Shown here: one piece after another, positions 8,561-16,588 of the stretch
Numbering within the stretch: the first letter of the stretch is position 1
Layout: each line of letters starts with the position of its first letter
NCBI RefSeq assembly: GCF_000316035.1
Contig: NZ_ANHX01000011.1
Location: forward strand, 62,001 to 126,000
Length of the DNA: 64,000 nucleotides
Direction: 5' to 3'
Origin: Paenibacillus sp. PAMC 26794
Lineage (GTDB): Bacteria; Bacillota; Bacilli; Paenibacillales; Paenibacillaceae
Program-made: the position numbers and the translations under genes
The notes under the pieces: generated by a model
What the model was told of the DNA's origin: nothing
The model's database searches: none
The model's input: the letters and a program-made list of their open reading frames with translations, nothing else

Positions 8561-9031
8561 TTGAGGAAGTTTTTCGGGCTCATTTTTATGGTGTATGCAA
8601 TTGGCATACCCATTGCTTTTTTCAATGCAGACAATCACAAAAGTGGGGATCTATTTGGCATAATTGGAGTTATTATCATTGAATTTTTATTTTTGTTTTT
8701 TGGTATTAAATTGCTTAGGAAAAAACGTGTTCCGGAACGAAAATTTTATGGGGGAGACTATGGAGGTTCTCTTGATCGCGAAAATGCGAATCCACATACT
8801 TATTCAAGTTACAATAGCAACACCGTGAGTTACAGTAGTCATAATACAATTAACTATACAGAGATCAATTTTTCAGATAAGGAAAACGTTGAAGAGAAAG
8901 CCGAACAAAAAGTTGAAGAGCCACAAAGGCCTATATCAGTGAGTTGCCCGGGATGTGGGGCGAAGGCAAAGGTGCTTCCTAAGCAATCAACGGACTGCGA
9001 GTATTGCGGAACAACAGTTGTAGCAACTTAG
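8561..9031 (+). CDS. Small membrane protein with C-terminal zinc ribbon (paralogue 2)
   Basis: 156 residues from a TTG start at 8561, chosen because GGGAGGA (8548-8554) is then well spaced and because the product MRKFFGLIFMVYAIG aligns with MKRFFGIIFIILSSL of its neighbour. Two hydrophobic segments, a longer Ser/Asn/Thr-rich linker (TYSSYNSNTVSYSSHNTINY), a short acidic-lysine helix, then the zinc ribbon CPGCGAKAKVLP ... CEYCGTT. Last gene of the cluster, with a terminator 31 bases after the stop. The 91-base gap before it could hold an additional promoter. Confidence 0.7.
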   Translation: MRKFFGLIFMVYAIGIPIAFFNADNHKSGDLFGIIGVIIIEFLFLFFGIKLLRKKRVPERKFYGGDYGGSLDRENANPHTYSSYNSNTVSYSSHNTINYTEINFSDKENVEEKAEQKVEEPQRPISVSCPGCGAKAKVLPKQSTDCEYCGTTVVAT

Positions 9032-9061
9032 AACGGTTCAGAATGGATATGAGAAAGGATT

Positions 9062-9091
9062 GAGCCTGATTCCTATGGAGTCAGGCTTTTA
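9062..9091 (+). terminator. Terminator of the SPFH / zinc-ribbon cluster
   Basis: gagcctgattcc pairs with ggagtcaggcttt, with loop tat and a short T run. Confidence 0.7.
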
Positions 9092-9108
9092 TCTTCTTAA
9101 TTTAGAAG

Positions 9109-9174
9109 CTAAAAGTCCCTTAAAAGATCAAATACGTCATATAATTCCGCGTGAGCCGCCTTGATGTGGTCCCG
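9109..9174 (-). pseudogene. Remnant of a second copy of the LRR gene, internally deleted
   Basis: Read on the minus strand this encodes RDHIKAAHAELYDVFDLLRDF followed by TAG. The first part matches GRDHIKAVHAKK and the last part ELYEVFDRLRDF, the end of the LRR protein at 11162-12700. At DNA level 9109-9153 matches 11162-11206 with about four differences, and 9158-9174 matches 11475-11491 exactly. The remnant therefore lost about 270 bases in frame. Upstream it is closed off by a stop codon. Non-functional debris, but informative about rearrangement here. Confidence 0.65.
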
Positions 9175-9177
9175 TTA

Positions 9178-9193
9178 ATGAAACGTTTCGAAT
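9178..9193. promoter_or_regulatory. Upstream copy of a GAAACGTTTC operator
   Basis: The palindrome GAAACGTTTC, extended to GAAACGTTTCGAAT, also occurs at 9287-9300 just before the glycoamylase-like gene. The two centres are 107 bases apart, about ten helical turns. The symmetry is like LacI-family operators; no lacI gene is adjacent. Confidence 0.6.
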
Positions 9194-9229
9194 GTATATT
9201 TATAAATGATCCATAATAAAATCAATATT

Positions 9230-9243
9230 TGTAAGCGTTTTAT
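9230..9243 (+). promoter_or_regulatory. cre-like (CcpA) site
   Basis: TGTAAGCGTTTTAT matches the CcpA catabolite-response consensus at about 12 of 14 positions and lies between the two GAAACGTTTC palindromes, upstream of the likely promoter of the gene at 9321. Suggests carbon catabolite control. Not tested. Confidence 0.45.
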
Positions 9244-9284
9244 TTTAATGTTTACGAAAATGGGAAATTTATGATAACATATAC

Positions 9285-9300
9285 ACGAAACGTTTCGAAT
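9285..9300. promoter_or_regulatory. Promoter-proximal copy of a GAAACGTTTC operator
   Basis: ACGAAACGTTTCGAAT sits about 20 bases before the ATG at 9321, between promoter and ribosome binding site, a normal position for a repressor operator. Its partner is at 9178-9193. Confidence 0.6.
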
Positions 9301-9320
9301 CCATTTGAAGGGAGAAAATC

Positions 9321-10673
9321 ATGAAAAAAGCAAAACAATTCAGCTTCATTTTAACTTTTTGTCTGTTAGCTAATCTAGCTTTAACTCCTATGGCTTCAGC
9401 AGGTGACTCAAACCATTTAATTGGATTTCGAGCAGAATTGAAAGCGATTGCATATAAGACCTATACGTTTTTTGAGGACTATACGGATCAGAATACCGGC
9501 TTGACTTACGATGAAGTACGGCACACTGAAAACGGGACAGAAGAAGCTAAACGTACCTCGCCCACGAACATCGCAATGTATATGATGAGTACTGTTTCAG
9601 CGCAACAATTAGGCATTATTTCAAAGAAAGAAGCTGTACATCGCCTGCAAACGACTATAAATTCCCTCGAAAAGTTAGAAAAGTGGAACGGCCTATTTTA
9701 TAACTGGTATAAAACAGATGACGGGTCAGTGAAGAAAGATTGGGGACAATTTATTTCCCAAGTCGATAATGGCTGGTTATCCGCTGGTTTAATAGTCGTT
9801 GGGCAAGCCTATGAAGAACTTCATGGAGAAACAAGCAAGTTGGTTAAAAATATGAATTATACTCCGCTATATGATCCTGAAGTCGGCCAATTCCGCGGAG
9901 GCTATGATGTGGCTAAAGGCGCGCTGACGGACCACCATTATGGGATGTTTTATACGGAACCACGTGTAGGCAGCTATATTGCTATTGGGAAAGGTGACGT
10001 TCCCCAAGAACATTGGTGGAAGATGTATCGCACATTACCTCAAGAATGGGATTGGCAAGCTCAGATTCCTCAAGGCAAATCCATTAAGTACGATGGAGTG
10101 GATGTGTTTGAAGGAAGTTATGTATACAAGGATAAAAAGTTCGTGCCAAGCTGGGGAGGCAGTATGTTTGAAGCTCTTATGCCCGGTATGGTCATAAAGG
10201 AAAAAGAGTTGGGTACTCAAGCTTTGGGATTGAACAACCAGCGTCATGTCGAATTGCAGATCGAATATGCCAAAGAAAAAGGGTATGCCGCATGGGGCTT
10301 CTCACCTTCTGCAACTCCGACAGGTTACAGTGAGTTTGCAGCAACGCCGTTGGGTACCTCAGGTTATAAAGACGGAGCAACGGTAACAGCACACGCAACA
10401 TTCCTGGCCTTGGATTATGCCCCTGAAGCTGTTCGAAAGAACATTAAAGCTTTAAAGAACTTCAAAATGTTTGGCAAATATGGGTTCTATGATTCAGTCA
10501 ATGTTGAAACGGGAGAACTTGCAAAAGCTCATCTGGCACTGGATCAAGGAATGATTATGGTATCGATTGCCAACTACCTTCAAGATGGCGTTATCCGCGA
10601 TTATTTTCACAGTGATGTGATAGGGCAGACGCCAGAAGAATTATTGAAAAAAGAAGTGTTTTCCATCCAATGA
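9321..10673 (+). CDS. Secreted glycoamylase-like / DUF3131 glycoside hydrolase
   Basis: 450 residues with a clear Sec signal peptide (MKKAKQF... hydrophobic core to residue ~25, cleavage probably after MASA). The mature part has the (alpha/alpha)6-type signature TSPTNIAMYMMSTVSAQQLG, followed by EKWNGLFYNWY and SQVDNGWLSAGLIV. These are characteristic of the glycoamylase-like / DUF3131 family that includes beta-1,2-glucan-active enzymes. Exact substrate is unknown; an extracellular glucan is likely. Acidic catalytic residues cannot be assigned by eye. It stands alone, with operator palindromes and a cre-like site upstream and a strong hairpin downstream, consistent with regulated carbohydrate use. 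Confidence 0.75.
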   Translation: MKKAKQFSFILTFCLLANLALTPMASAGDSNHLIGFRAELKAIAYKTYTFFEDYTDQNTGLTYDEVRHTENGTEEAKRTSPTNIAMYMMSTVSAQQLGIISKKEAVHRLQTTINSLEKLEKWNGLFYNWYKTDDGSVKKDWGQFISQVDNGWLSAGLIVVGQAYEELHGETSKLVKNMNYTPLYDPEVGQFRGGYDVAKGALTDHHYGMFYTEPRVGSYIAIGKGDVPQEHWWKMYRTLPQEWDWQAQIPQGKSIKYDGVDVFEGSYVYKDKKFVPSWGGSMFEALMPGMVIKEKELGTQALGLNNQRHVELQIEYAKEKGYAAWGFSPSATPTGYSEFAATPLGTSGYKDGATVTAHATFLALDYAPEAVRKNIKALKNFKMFGKYGFYDSVNVETGELAKAHLALDQGMIMVSIANYLQDGVIRDYFHSDVIGQTPEELLKKEVFSIQ

Positions 10674-10704
10674 TGGAGAGGAGAATTTGCCATACCGATT
10701 GTTC

Positions 10705-10744
10705 AAATGGAACGAAGCAGAGTGTTCTCTGCTTCGTTCCATTT
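10705..10744 (+). terminator. Perfect 18-bp stem hairpin
   Basis: aaatggaacgaagcagag (10705-10722), loop tgtt, exact complement 10727-10744. No long U tract follows, but position and strength fit a transcription end. Confidence 0.7.
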
Positions 10745-10771
10745 GCGTTTATCGACCTTCGCGCCTTTTAG

Positions 10772-11102
10772 CGCTACATTCTTAACGGACAACCTTATAT
10801 TTATCTGATACACTTCTTGGCTGCAGATGCATTGCCCGGCGGAGACATGGAAGAAATGAATGGAGACATCCAATCGCTGTATGACTCACTGGAGGAGAAT
10901 GACATTTTGCTGGAGAACTTCAAAGACCGTTTCTTTGTAGAGCCGGCAGCTCCTGAGGTATGTCAACTACTGAAGCCCCCCGGGGACGCATGTGCTCAAG
11001 CGCCTTCGTAACTCCTTCGACGGAGAAGGCAGATTAATCGAGCACAGTATTGGCTGTTATAACACGGAACTTCATCATTATCTGGTTAGTTACGACACTT
11101 GA
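10772..11102 (+). pseudogene. Remnant of a GntR-family regulator (UTRA effector domain only)
   Basis: The frame reads RYILNGQPYIYLIHFLAADALPGGDMEEMNGD..., then EPAAPEVCQLLK, then after a one-base shift in a run of six C (10976-10981) PPGTHVLKRLRNSFDGEGRLIEHSIGCYNTELHHYLVSYDT and stop. This is the layout of the UTRA ligand-binding domain of HutC/NagR-type GntR regulators. An in-frame TAG (10769-10771) precedes it and no DNA-binding domain is left. So it is an N-terminally lost, frameshifted pseudogene, perhaps once the regulator of the neighbouring glycoside hydrolase. Confidence 0.6.
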
Positions 11103-11113
11103 GGTCGGCGGTG

Positions 11114-11156
11114 CAAAAAGAGGGTCCTGCCATTTTCATAACAGGACCCTTTTTGT
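11114..11156. terminator. Bidirectional terminator
   Basis: aaaaagagggtcctg pairs with caggacccttttt. It has T or A runs on both sides, so it can end transcription of the LRR gene on the minus strand and of whatever reads through the GntR remnant on the plus strand. Confidence 0.75.
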
Positions 11157-11161
11157 GTAAA

Positions 11162-12700
11162 CTAAAAATCCCTTAAACGATCAAATACCTCATATAATTC
11201 CTCGTGATTAACCTTAATCAAATCATCTTGACGCAGTTCCAAATTCTCTTGTAACTGATTCAGTAACTCCGTTAGCACAACATAAATCTCTTCACGCTCA
11301 ACAGTTTCAATAAAGCCGGTCTTGGCATCCATCTTGTTGAAGGTCTGTGTGTAGTTCTCAACCATGGAGACGAGCTGTTTGTGCATAGCTTCCTGATTGT
11401 TAAAATCTTGACTTAATTGACGGATTTCCTTCAAGCACTGCTTGTACAATTGAGCTGCTTTTTTGGCGTGCACTGCCTTGATGTGGTCCCGCCCATCCCA
11501 GTCCCGAAATGGATTGTTCAGGTTCTCCGCAAGCCATTCCGGTTTGCGTGCTTTGGTGATTTCCATATCAAGTCCGGCAGCAGCGGATTTTTTATATCTT
11601 GTTTTGATCGATTTGACTGCATCGGCAGGCAGGCTGGTTAGCCACAGCGTAGCCAATTTTGGAAGTTGATCTGGATCAGGGAATTCTTCACCATTGAAGC
11701 CGAACAGGTCATATGTAGTGAAGGTTTGCAGATTCGCCAAATGCTGAATCGATTCTATATGGGATACATTGCCGGGTTTACCCCACAATCGCAACTCTGA
11801 AAGCTCAGGATAATACTGCACAAGTGGCTCCAGATTGAGTTCCGTAATATCTCTGATATACAGACCTTCAAGTCGTGAGATACCCGTAACCTGTGGCAGG
11901 CACGATGGAACATTGAGAGTGATGCATTTACCGTCTTCATAAGCCAAGATACGCAGATCAGAAGACAACTCTCCTGTAAAATTCAGACTTTTCATCTTAG
12001 TGTTCAAAATTAACTCCTTCAACCCACTGACATCCACAATAAGTTTGGTTAGGTGACTCTTACTGATATCCAGCATCGTTTGACCATGATCTATGATATG
12101 AAGTTCATTAATGAACGGGTTGTCCTCTATAAATGGAAAGATCGATTCCGTATATCCATCCAATTCAATATGTGTCAGACAAGGTAGCTTTGCGAGTTCG
12201 GCTACATCTTCAGAAGATTTAGGGCTGAAATCGCGGAGTGTACTCGTACTGCGCCGCATTACACGATCGCCAACCATCACTTCTTTGTCATCATCCGCAG
12301 CTTGTTTGAACTGCGCTCTTCGGATCGCATCGATACCTTCCCATTCACGCTGGAGATAGAGACTTTCTCCGATCGGCCAGCCTCCGCCATACGTATTTGT
12401 TTCCTCGGTGTAGAGAGGAGGGATATTGCCTGCAAGCACATACTGTGAAGGAACATTAGCACTCACGAAACTATGGGCAAGTCGATCATTCCAGAAATAG
12501 AAGTTACAGATCAGCGGTTTCATCTGATGAAGCTGCATTTCATTAGGCAGTTGATCACCAGTCCAATCCAACTGAAGAACGGAGGCAAGCGTGTCGGAAG
12601 TTTTACCCTCCGTTTCTTTCAGTCCAATGACCTGGCAGGCGGTATATTGTTGTAATTTTTCGACGTACACGCAGTACACATCTCCAACATTGGGGATCAT
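11162..12700 (-). CDS. Leucine-rich-repeat protein, function unknown
   Basis: 512 residues, soluble, no signal peptide. Residues about 1-100 form an N-terminal domain beginning MIPNVGDVYCVYVEKLQQYTA, faintly like Imm26-type immunity domains. From about 165 to 360 there are irregular leucine-rich repeats (LTHIELDGY, INELHIIDH, LTKLIVDVSG, LKELILNT, LEGLYIRDI, LSELRLWG, LATLWLTSLP). The last 120 residues are a helical, charged tail ending ELYEVFDRLRDF. Bacterial LRR proteins of this kind are often found in toxin-immunity neighbourhoods, but no toxin is visible here. RBS AAGGAG is six bases before the ATG. A deleted copy of its 3' part lies at 9109-9174. Confidence 0.65.
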   Translation of the reverse strand: MIPNVGDVYCVYVEKLQQYTACQVIGLKETEGKTSDTLASVLQLDWTGDQLPNEMQLHQMKPLICNFYFWNDRLAHSFVSANVPSQYVLAGNIPPLYTEETNTYGGGWPIGESLYLQREWEGIDAIRRAQFKQAADDDKEVMVGDRVMRRSTSTLRDFSPKSSEDVAELAKLPCLTHIELDGYTESIFPFIEDNPFINELHIIDHGQTMLDISKSHLTKLIVDVSGLKELILNTKMKSLNFTGELSSDLRILAYEDGKCITLNVPSCLPQVTGISRLEGLYIRDITELNLEPLVQYYPELSELRLWGKPGNVSHIESIQHLANLQTFTTYDLFGFNGEEFPDPDQLPKLATLWLTSLPADAVKSIKTRYKKSAAAGLDMEITKARKPEWLAENLNNPFRDWDGRDHIKAVHAKKAAQLYKQCLKEIRQLSQDFNNQEAMHKQLVSMVENYTQTFNKMDAKTGFIETVEREEIYVVLTELLNQLQENLELRQDDLIKVNHEELYEVFDRLRDF

Positions 12701-12738
12701 GTTATGCTCCTTTCGTTCTGCATCAATCGATGCTAAGC

Positions 12739-12755
12739 TACTTGTAAATCAAGTA
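12739..12755. promoter_or_regulatory. Palindrome TACTTG-N5-CAAGTA upstream of the LRR gene
   Basis: TACTTG (12739-12744) and CAAGTA (12750-12755) are perfect inverted arms separated by TAAAT, in the divergent region between the LRR gene and the cupin gene. The form resembles operators of MarR or HxlR-type regulators. No such regulator gene is adjacent. Confidence 0.35.
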
Positions 12756-12856
12756 CTCTGCAGAAGTAATAATAGATAAATTATATCAAAGTCATTCAGA
12801 GACTACCATTTTGGGATAGAGTCAAATAGGCTTGAATACTTTTATAAAAAGGAACG

Positions 12857-12937
12857 ATGTCTATGGATACAAGTATAAGCCGCATTTCCTCGGCATACAG
12901 TACAACAATGAGATGTATGCCCAAGGAGGAGAAATGA
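12857..12937 (+). CDS. Candidate 26-residue leader ORF before the cupin gene
   Basis: ATG at 12857, with AAAAAGGAACG just upstream, reads MSMDTSISRISSAYSTTMRC... and stops at 12935-12937, four bases before the cupin start. The cupin ribosome binding site lies inside it. It may be a chance ORF; support is only the ribosome binding site and position. Confidence 0.25.
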   Translation: MSMDTSISRISSAYSTTMRCMPKEEK

Positions 12938-12941
12938 CCGT

Positions 12942-13538
12942 ATGATTGATCCGATTTTGCAAGCTCCGAATGTTCCGTTAGCTGCCGATTCTAATGCGGT
13001 TGTCAATTATCAGAGGGATTCACGCAACTATATAACTCAGTTGTTTGGAGAACAGCTGCCGACCATTGCGAATGGTTTCTTCAACGTGTACTTAAGCAAA
13101 GGAATCATTGTGCAGCCGCACTGGCACACCAATGTTACGGAGATGGTTGTGGTCATCACCGGTGAAATTACAGCGTCAGTCTTCAATCCGTTTACGCGTG
13201 AACGATTGACATATCGTCTGAAACCAGGTCAGGTTGTGGTATTTCCGAAAGGCTGGTTTCACTGGTTTGTCGCTGAGACAGATGATGTATATGTATTAAC
13301 TATCTTTGATCAACCAACGCCTGATATTGTGTTTGGAGCGGATTTCTTGGCAGCTACACCACCGGAGGTGGCTCACCGCGCTTACTGTTTGGATGAAGAG
13401 GCATATGCGAGAGCTGTTGCTTCCATTAAAAATGATGCGATTCTGGGCCCTCCAATAGGGTGTGATACGCAGGTTTCTGATCAATCGACTTCACCCTCCA
13501 AGACGTCCGTGTCACCATCCAATAAGCTGAAATCTTAA
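12942..13538 (+). CDS. Cupin-domain protein (oxalate decarboxylase-like)
   Basis: 198 residues, single cupin. Motif 1 is QPHWHTNVTEMVVVITGE (His-x-His...Glu, about residues 63-80) and motif 2 is VVFPKGWFHWF (about 101-111). These supply the usual three-His-one-Glu metal site of the germin/oxalate-decarboxylase type. No signal peptide. The C-terminal 25 residues are Ser/Thr/Pro-rich and probably disordered. Enzymatic activity is not certain; many short cupins of this type act on small acids or are storage or surface proteins. RBS AAGGAGGA lies about 11 bases before the ATG. Confidence 0.75.
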   Translation: MIDPILQAPNVPLAADSNAVVNYQRDSRNYITQLFGEQLPTIANGFFNVYLSKGIIVQPHWHTNVTEMVVVITGEITASVFNPFTRERLTYRLKPGQVVVFPKGWFHWFVAETDDVYVLTIFDQPTPDIVFGADFLAATPPEVAHRAYCLDEEAYARAVASIKNDAILGPPIGCDTQVSDQSTSPSKTSVSPSNKLKS

Positions 13539-13572
13539 TTCAAGATTCCTTATTCATTATCAAAGTACACAA

Positions 13573-13606
13573 CCTGTAACTGGAGAATAACAGTTGCAGG
13601 CTTTTT
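13573..13606 (+). terminator. Terminator after the cupin gene
   Basis: cctgtaactg pairs with cagttgcagg, loop gagaataa, then CTTTTTG. Confidence 0.75.
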
Positions 13607-13745
13607 GATGTGTCTATGTAATAATCGTATGAAGTCCACGGAGGGGGTTGGTATTATATTGGAGAAAATTCAAAATGCCTGAGTCAGTGTGTTACGATCT
13701 CTGTTAGTATAGTATGAACATCCAACAAAAACGGAGGACTCATGA

Positions 13746-14426
13746 ATGAACATGTCAGAAATGAAACCGCTTGAAACTGCAATGAGTTATGCACCTGTCT
13801 TGATGTTTGACCGAAACGAACCCTTTTATCCGGATTTTGTTGGCATTTCTGTGTTGCATCAATCTGGGCCTTCACCATCGTTCAGAAGGGACATTAAGTT
13901 TCCGACCGAGGCAGTACAATATGTAATTGAATATGCAATCTGGTGGGATTATGAGATTGGACATCTGTATGAAATGGAGCATGTATGGGTTTATGTGGGT
14001 CATGACGGAGAGGTAGTAGACTGTGAAGCCAGCTTTCATGGGAAGGTGCTGCGCGGATTGTTGAAGGAACGGGTCAATGTGGTTGGACATCATGTATGTC
14101 TGTACTCGCAGCCTGGCAAACATGCCTTCTCACCACTTCCGGTTGTATTTGAGTTATTGCCAAACCTGTATAGTGCAGCAGGTGCCGAAGCTGGATGTGA
14201 TGGGCTACTTGTCAATGAGTTGTTTCAAGATTATTTTGAAACGAATGAACAGATCGATGCTCAGGTGGAGCGTTATCTGCAGACCAAAGCGTTTGTACCT
14301 ACCATGGAGTTCGAAGAATTACTACTAAAACCGGAGATGTTTATGACGTGGGATAATCTGTTTGGTATTATTCCGCACAGAATTAAGGACCGTTTAATTG
14401 AACTGGAGCAACTATATAACACATAA
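13746..14426 (+). CDS. Hypothetical protein with VPS62-like features
   Basis: 226 residues, no signal peptide or membrane segment. The run of aromatic residues and histidines (YAPVLMFDRNEPFYPDFVG, IEYAIWWDYEIGHLYEMEHVWVYVG, DCEASFHGKVL) loosely resembles VPS62-type domains, which carry YWxYYD and GHEGDWEHV motifs. That resemblance is weak and given as a lead only. Start ATG 13746 has GGAGGACTC eight bases upstream. Monocistronic, with a strong terminator after it. Confidence 0.55.
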   Translation: MNMSEMKPLETAMSYAPVLMFDRNEPFYPDFVGISVLHQSGPSPSFRRDIKFPTEAVQYVIEYAIWWDYEIGHLYEMEHVWVYVGHDGEVVDCEASFHGKVLRGLLKERVNVVGHHVCLYSQPGKHAFSPLPVVFELLPNLYSAAGAEAGCDGLLVNELFQDYFETNEQIDAQVERYLQTKAFVPTMEFEELLLKPEMFMTWDNLFGIIPHRIKDRLIELEQLYNT

Positions 14427-14479
14427 GTAATTAATTTTAAACGGGTTTTATGTAAATTTAAAGTGTGTTTTATCGCTTC

Positions 14480-14517
14480 AAAACCAAACTTTGTTGATTC
14501 GAGTTTGGTTTTTTTTA
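14480..14517 (+). terminator. Rho-independent terminator
   Basis: aaaccaaact pairs with agtttggttt, followed by eight T. Confidence 0.85.
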
Positions 14518-14974
14518 TGGGAAAATGGACTCAGTATGAGTAAGTATTTATTAGACTTAAGTCTTGAAATGTGGAGTGTGTACAGCAAAATACATAATTT
14601 TTTTGCATGATAAATGATATTTGTTAGACGGAAGAACTATACAACTTCTTATGTAAATATAAGAAGATCATGTCACATGAAATTTTGTATGGAGGTGCAT
14701 GTGAAAGTCAATGCAAATTGTTGAATATACGTATATATGTAAGTAAAAATAACAATTAAATAGGTAAAAAGTATAAATTATATTAAAAAGAAGATTCTTT
14801 ATATCTGAAATAAAAATTCATAATAGTGCAAATTTATAGAAATATAAAACTCCTATTCAGTTTTGGTATATTTATGTCGAAATAGATCGTAAGTTGTCTG
14901 GAACGCGATCTAGAGAAGGGTTTACCAAGCGTTATATACATAACTGGACACTAAGATGCCTAGGAGGAGATTAC
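14518..14974 (+). other. AT-rich region upstream of the chemosensory operon
   Basis: No gene longer than a few codons is credible here. An AT-rich hairpin (cttcttat-N6-ataagaag, 14645-14666) is present. I looked for a c-di-GMP riboswitch and for a sigma-D promoter, both frequent before chemotaxis genes, and found no convincing match. Confidence 0.4.
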
Positions 14975-16564
14975 ATGAAGTGGTTTGGAAATTTGAAAAC
15001 AGCAACAAAGATTATCTCAGCATTTTTAATTGTGTCGATAATCCTAGCGGGGCTTGGCGTCTACTCTGTAGTAACATTGAGAAGTACGAATGAACGAATG
15101 CAAGAGATGTATAACAACAATCTAATCTCTGTAAAAGAATTATCCTCTGCTCAGATTGATTATCAAAGAATGCGTGTGAATGTGCGTGATTTGAACTTCG
15201 AAACCGTTGAAACTGAAAAAACTCGGATCACGGAAAACATTGCTTCGATTCGTCAGAGTGTGAATGATCGCCTGACTATCTATCGTCCACTTGCAACAAC
15301 CCCTGAAGAAATAGAATTACTCCGTAATTTTGATGCGGAATATCCAGGATATTTAACAATGTTTGAACGAGCAACTAATCTGGCTGTCGCAGATGATCAA
15401 AGTGCCTTTAATACCTACCTTAAATCTGAACTTAAACCACAAGGGGACAAGATTGTTGAGCTCCTTACCAATTTGATCGACCTTAATGAAAGTTTGACTG
15501 AACAGGCGAATATACAATCTCAGGCTGCCTATTCACAAGCATTCAAAGTAACGATAATTCTTGTGGTTCTGTCCGTACTCTTCAGTATTTTCATTGGATA
15601 TATCATCTCTCGCTCCATTTCGAAGCCACTCGTGGCTATGTTGGGTCTAGCCACGGAAGTTGCCAACGGAAATCTAACCCTTAAGTCAGACATCTCCAGC
15701 AAAGATGAGGTGGGTCAACTGGCTGCGGCATTGAATCGTATGGTAGACAATCTGAGAGAGTTAATTAATAACATTGTGATGAACTCCCAAAGTGTTGCTG
15801 CTTCTTCGGAACAGATCTCAGCCAGCACCCAGGAAATTGCAAGCACCAGCACCAGCCAATCCAGCGAGGCAGGAAATATCTCCGAATTGTTCAAGGAGCT
15901 TTCACTTGCCATTAACTCCGTCGCTGCAAGTGCGGAAGAAGCGGCTGAACTGTCCAACGATACGGTGAAGACTGCCCGTGAAGGTGGGCTTGTTGTACAG
16001 ACTTCATTGGAAGGTATGCAAGCCGTTAATACAAAAATGACCAAGCTTGAAGATGATTCTCGTAAAATCGGTGACATCATTGAAGTGATTGACGATATTG
16101 CTGAACAGACCAATCTGCTCGCGCTGAATGCTGCGATTGAAGCGGCACGTGCGGGAGAACAAGGACGAGGATTCGCCGTAGTAGCAGATGAAGTCCGGAA
16201 GCTCGCCGAACGAAGCGGTGAGGCAACCAAGGAAATTACAGCTATCATCAAAGCGATGCAGGAAAATACGAGACAAAGTGTACAGGCCGTAGTAGCAAGT
16301 GTTGAGCAGTCTTCCATGACTGGACAGGCTTTTGATCAGATCATTGATATGGTCAATAACTCCTCACAGAAAGTAAACGAAATCGCAGCTGCATGTGAAG
16401 AAGAAGCAGCACAAGCCGCAGAGGTGATGAGTTCTGTTGAATCCATCTCGGCGTCCAGTGAGGAATCAGCTGCTGCATCAGAAGAGACAGCGGCGACATG
16501 CCAGTCTCTGGCACATCTGGCGGAAGAGCTGGCGAATTCGGCAGCTGCCTTCAAAACAAATTAA
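14975..16564 (+). CDS. Methyl-accepting chemotaxis protein
   Basis: 529 residues. TM1 is at about 11-33 ([23 protein letters not shown]), followed by a four-helix-bundle (4HB_MCP type) extracellular sensor to about 188. TM2 is at about 190-212, HAMP about 212-265, and the cytoplasmic signalling coiled coil has the conserved hairpin tip [20 protein letters not shown] and [16 protein letters not shown] (about 375-412). The start is the ATG at 14975 ([12 protein letters not shown]), with AGGAGGAGA directly upstream; a longer frame from 14894 lacks a ribosome binding site. First gene of an MCP-cheW-cheA operon. The ligand cannot be predicted. Confidence 0.92.
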   Translation: MKWFGNLKTATKIISAFLIVSIILAGLGVYSVVTLRSTNERMQEMYNNNLISVKELSSAQIDYQRMRVNVRDLNFETVETEKTRITENIASIRQSVNDRLTIYRPLATTPEEIELLRNFDAEYPGYLTMFERATNLAVADDQSAFNTYLKSELKPQGDKIVELLTNLIDLNESLTEQANIQSQAAYSQAFKVTIILVVLSVLFSIFIGYIISRSISKPLVAMLGLATEVANGNLTLKSDISSKDEVGQLAAALNRMVDNLRELINNIVMNSQSVAASSEQISASTQEIASTSTSQSSEAGNISELFKELSLAINSVAASAEEAAELSNDTVKTAREGGLVVQTSLEGMQAVNTKMTKLEDDSRKIGDIIEVIDDIAEQTNLLALNAAIEAARAGEQGRGFAVVADEVRKLAERSGEATKEITAIIKAMQENTRQSVQAVVASVEQSSMTGQAFDQIIDMVNNSSQKVNEIAAACEEEAAQAAEVMSSVESISASSEESAAASEETAATCQSLAHLAEELANSAAAFKTN

Positions 16565-16588
16565 TAAAATTGAATTGAGGGTGAATCG

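Noticed and set aside
14518-14974. Possible c-di-GMP riboswitch or sigma-D promoter before the MCP gene
   Set aside because: No GEMM-type core and no TAAA-N15-GCCGATAT match could be found by eye.
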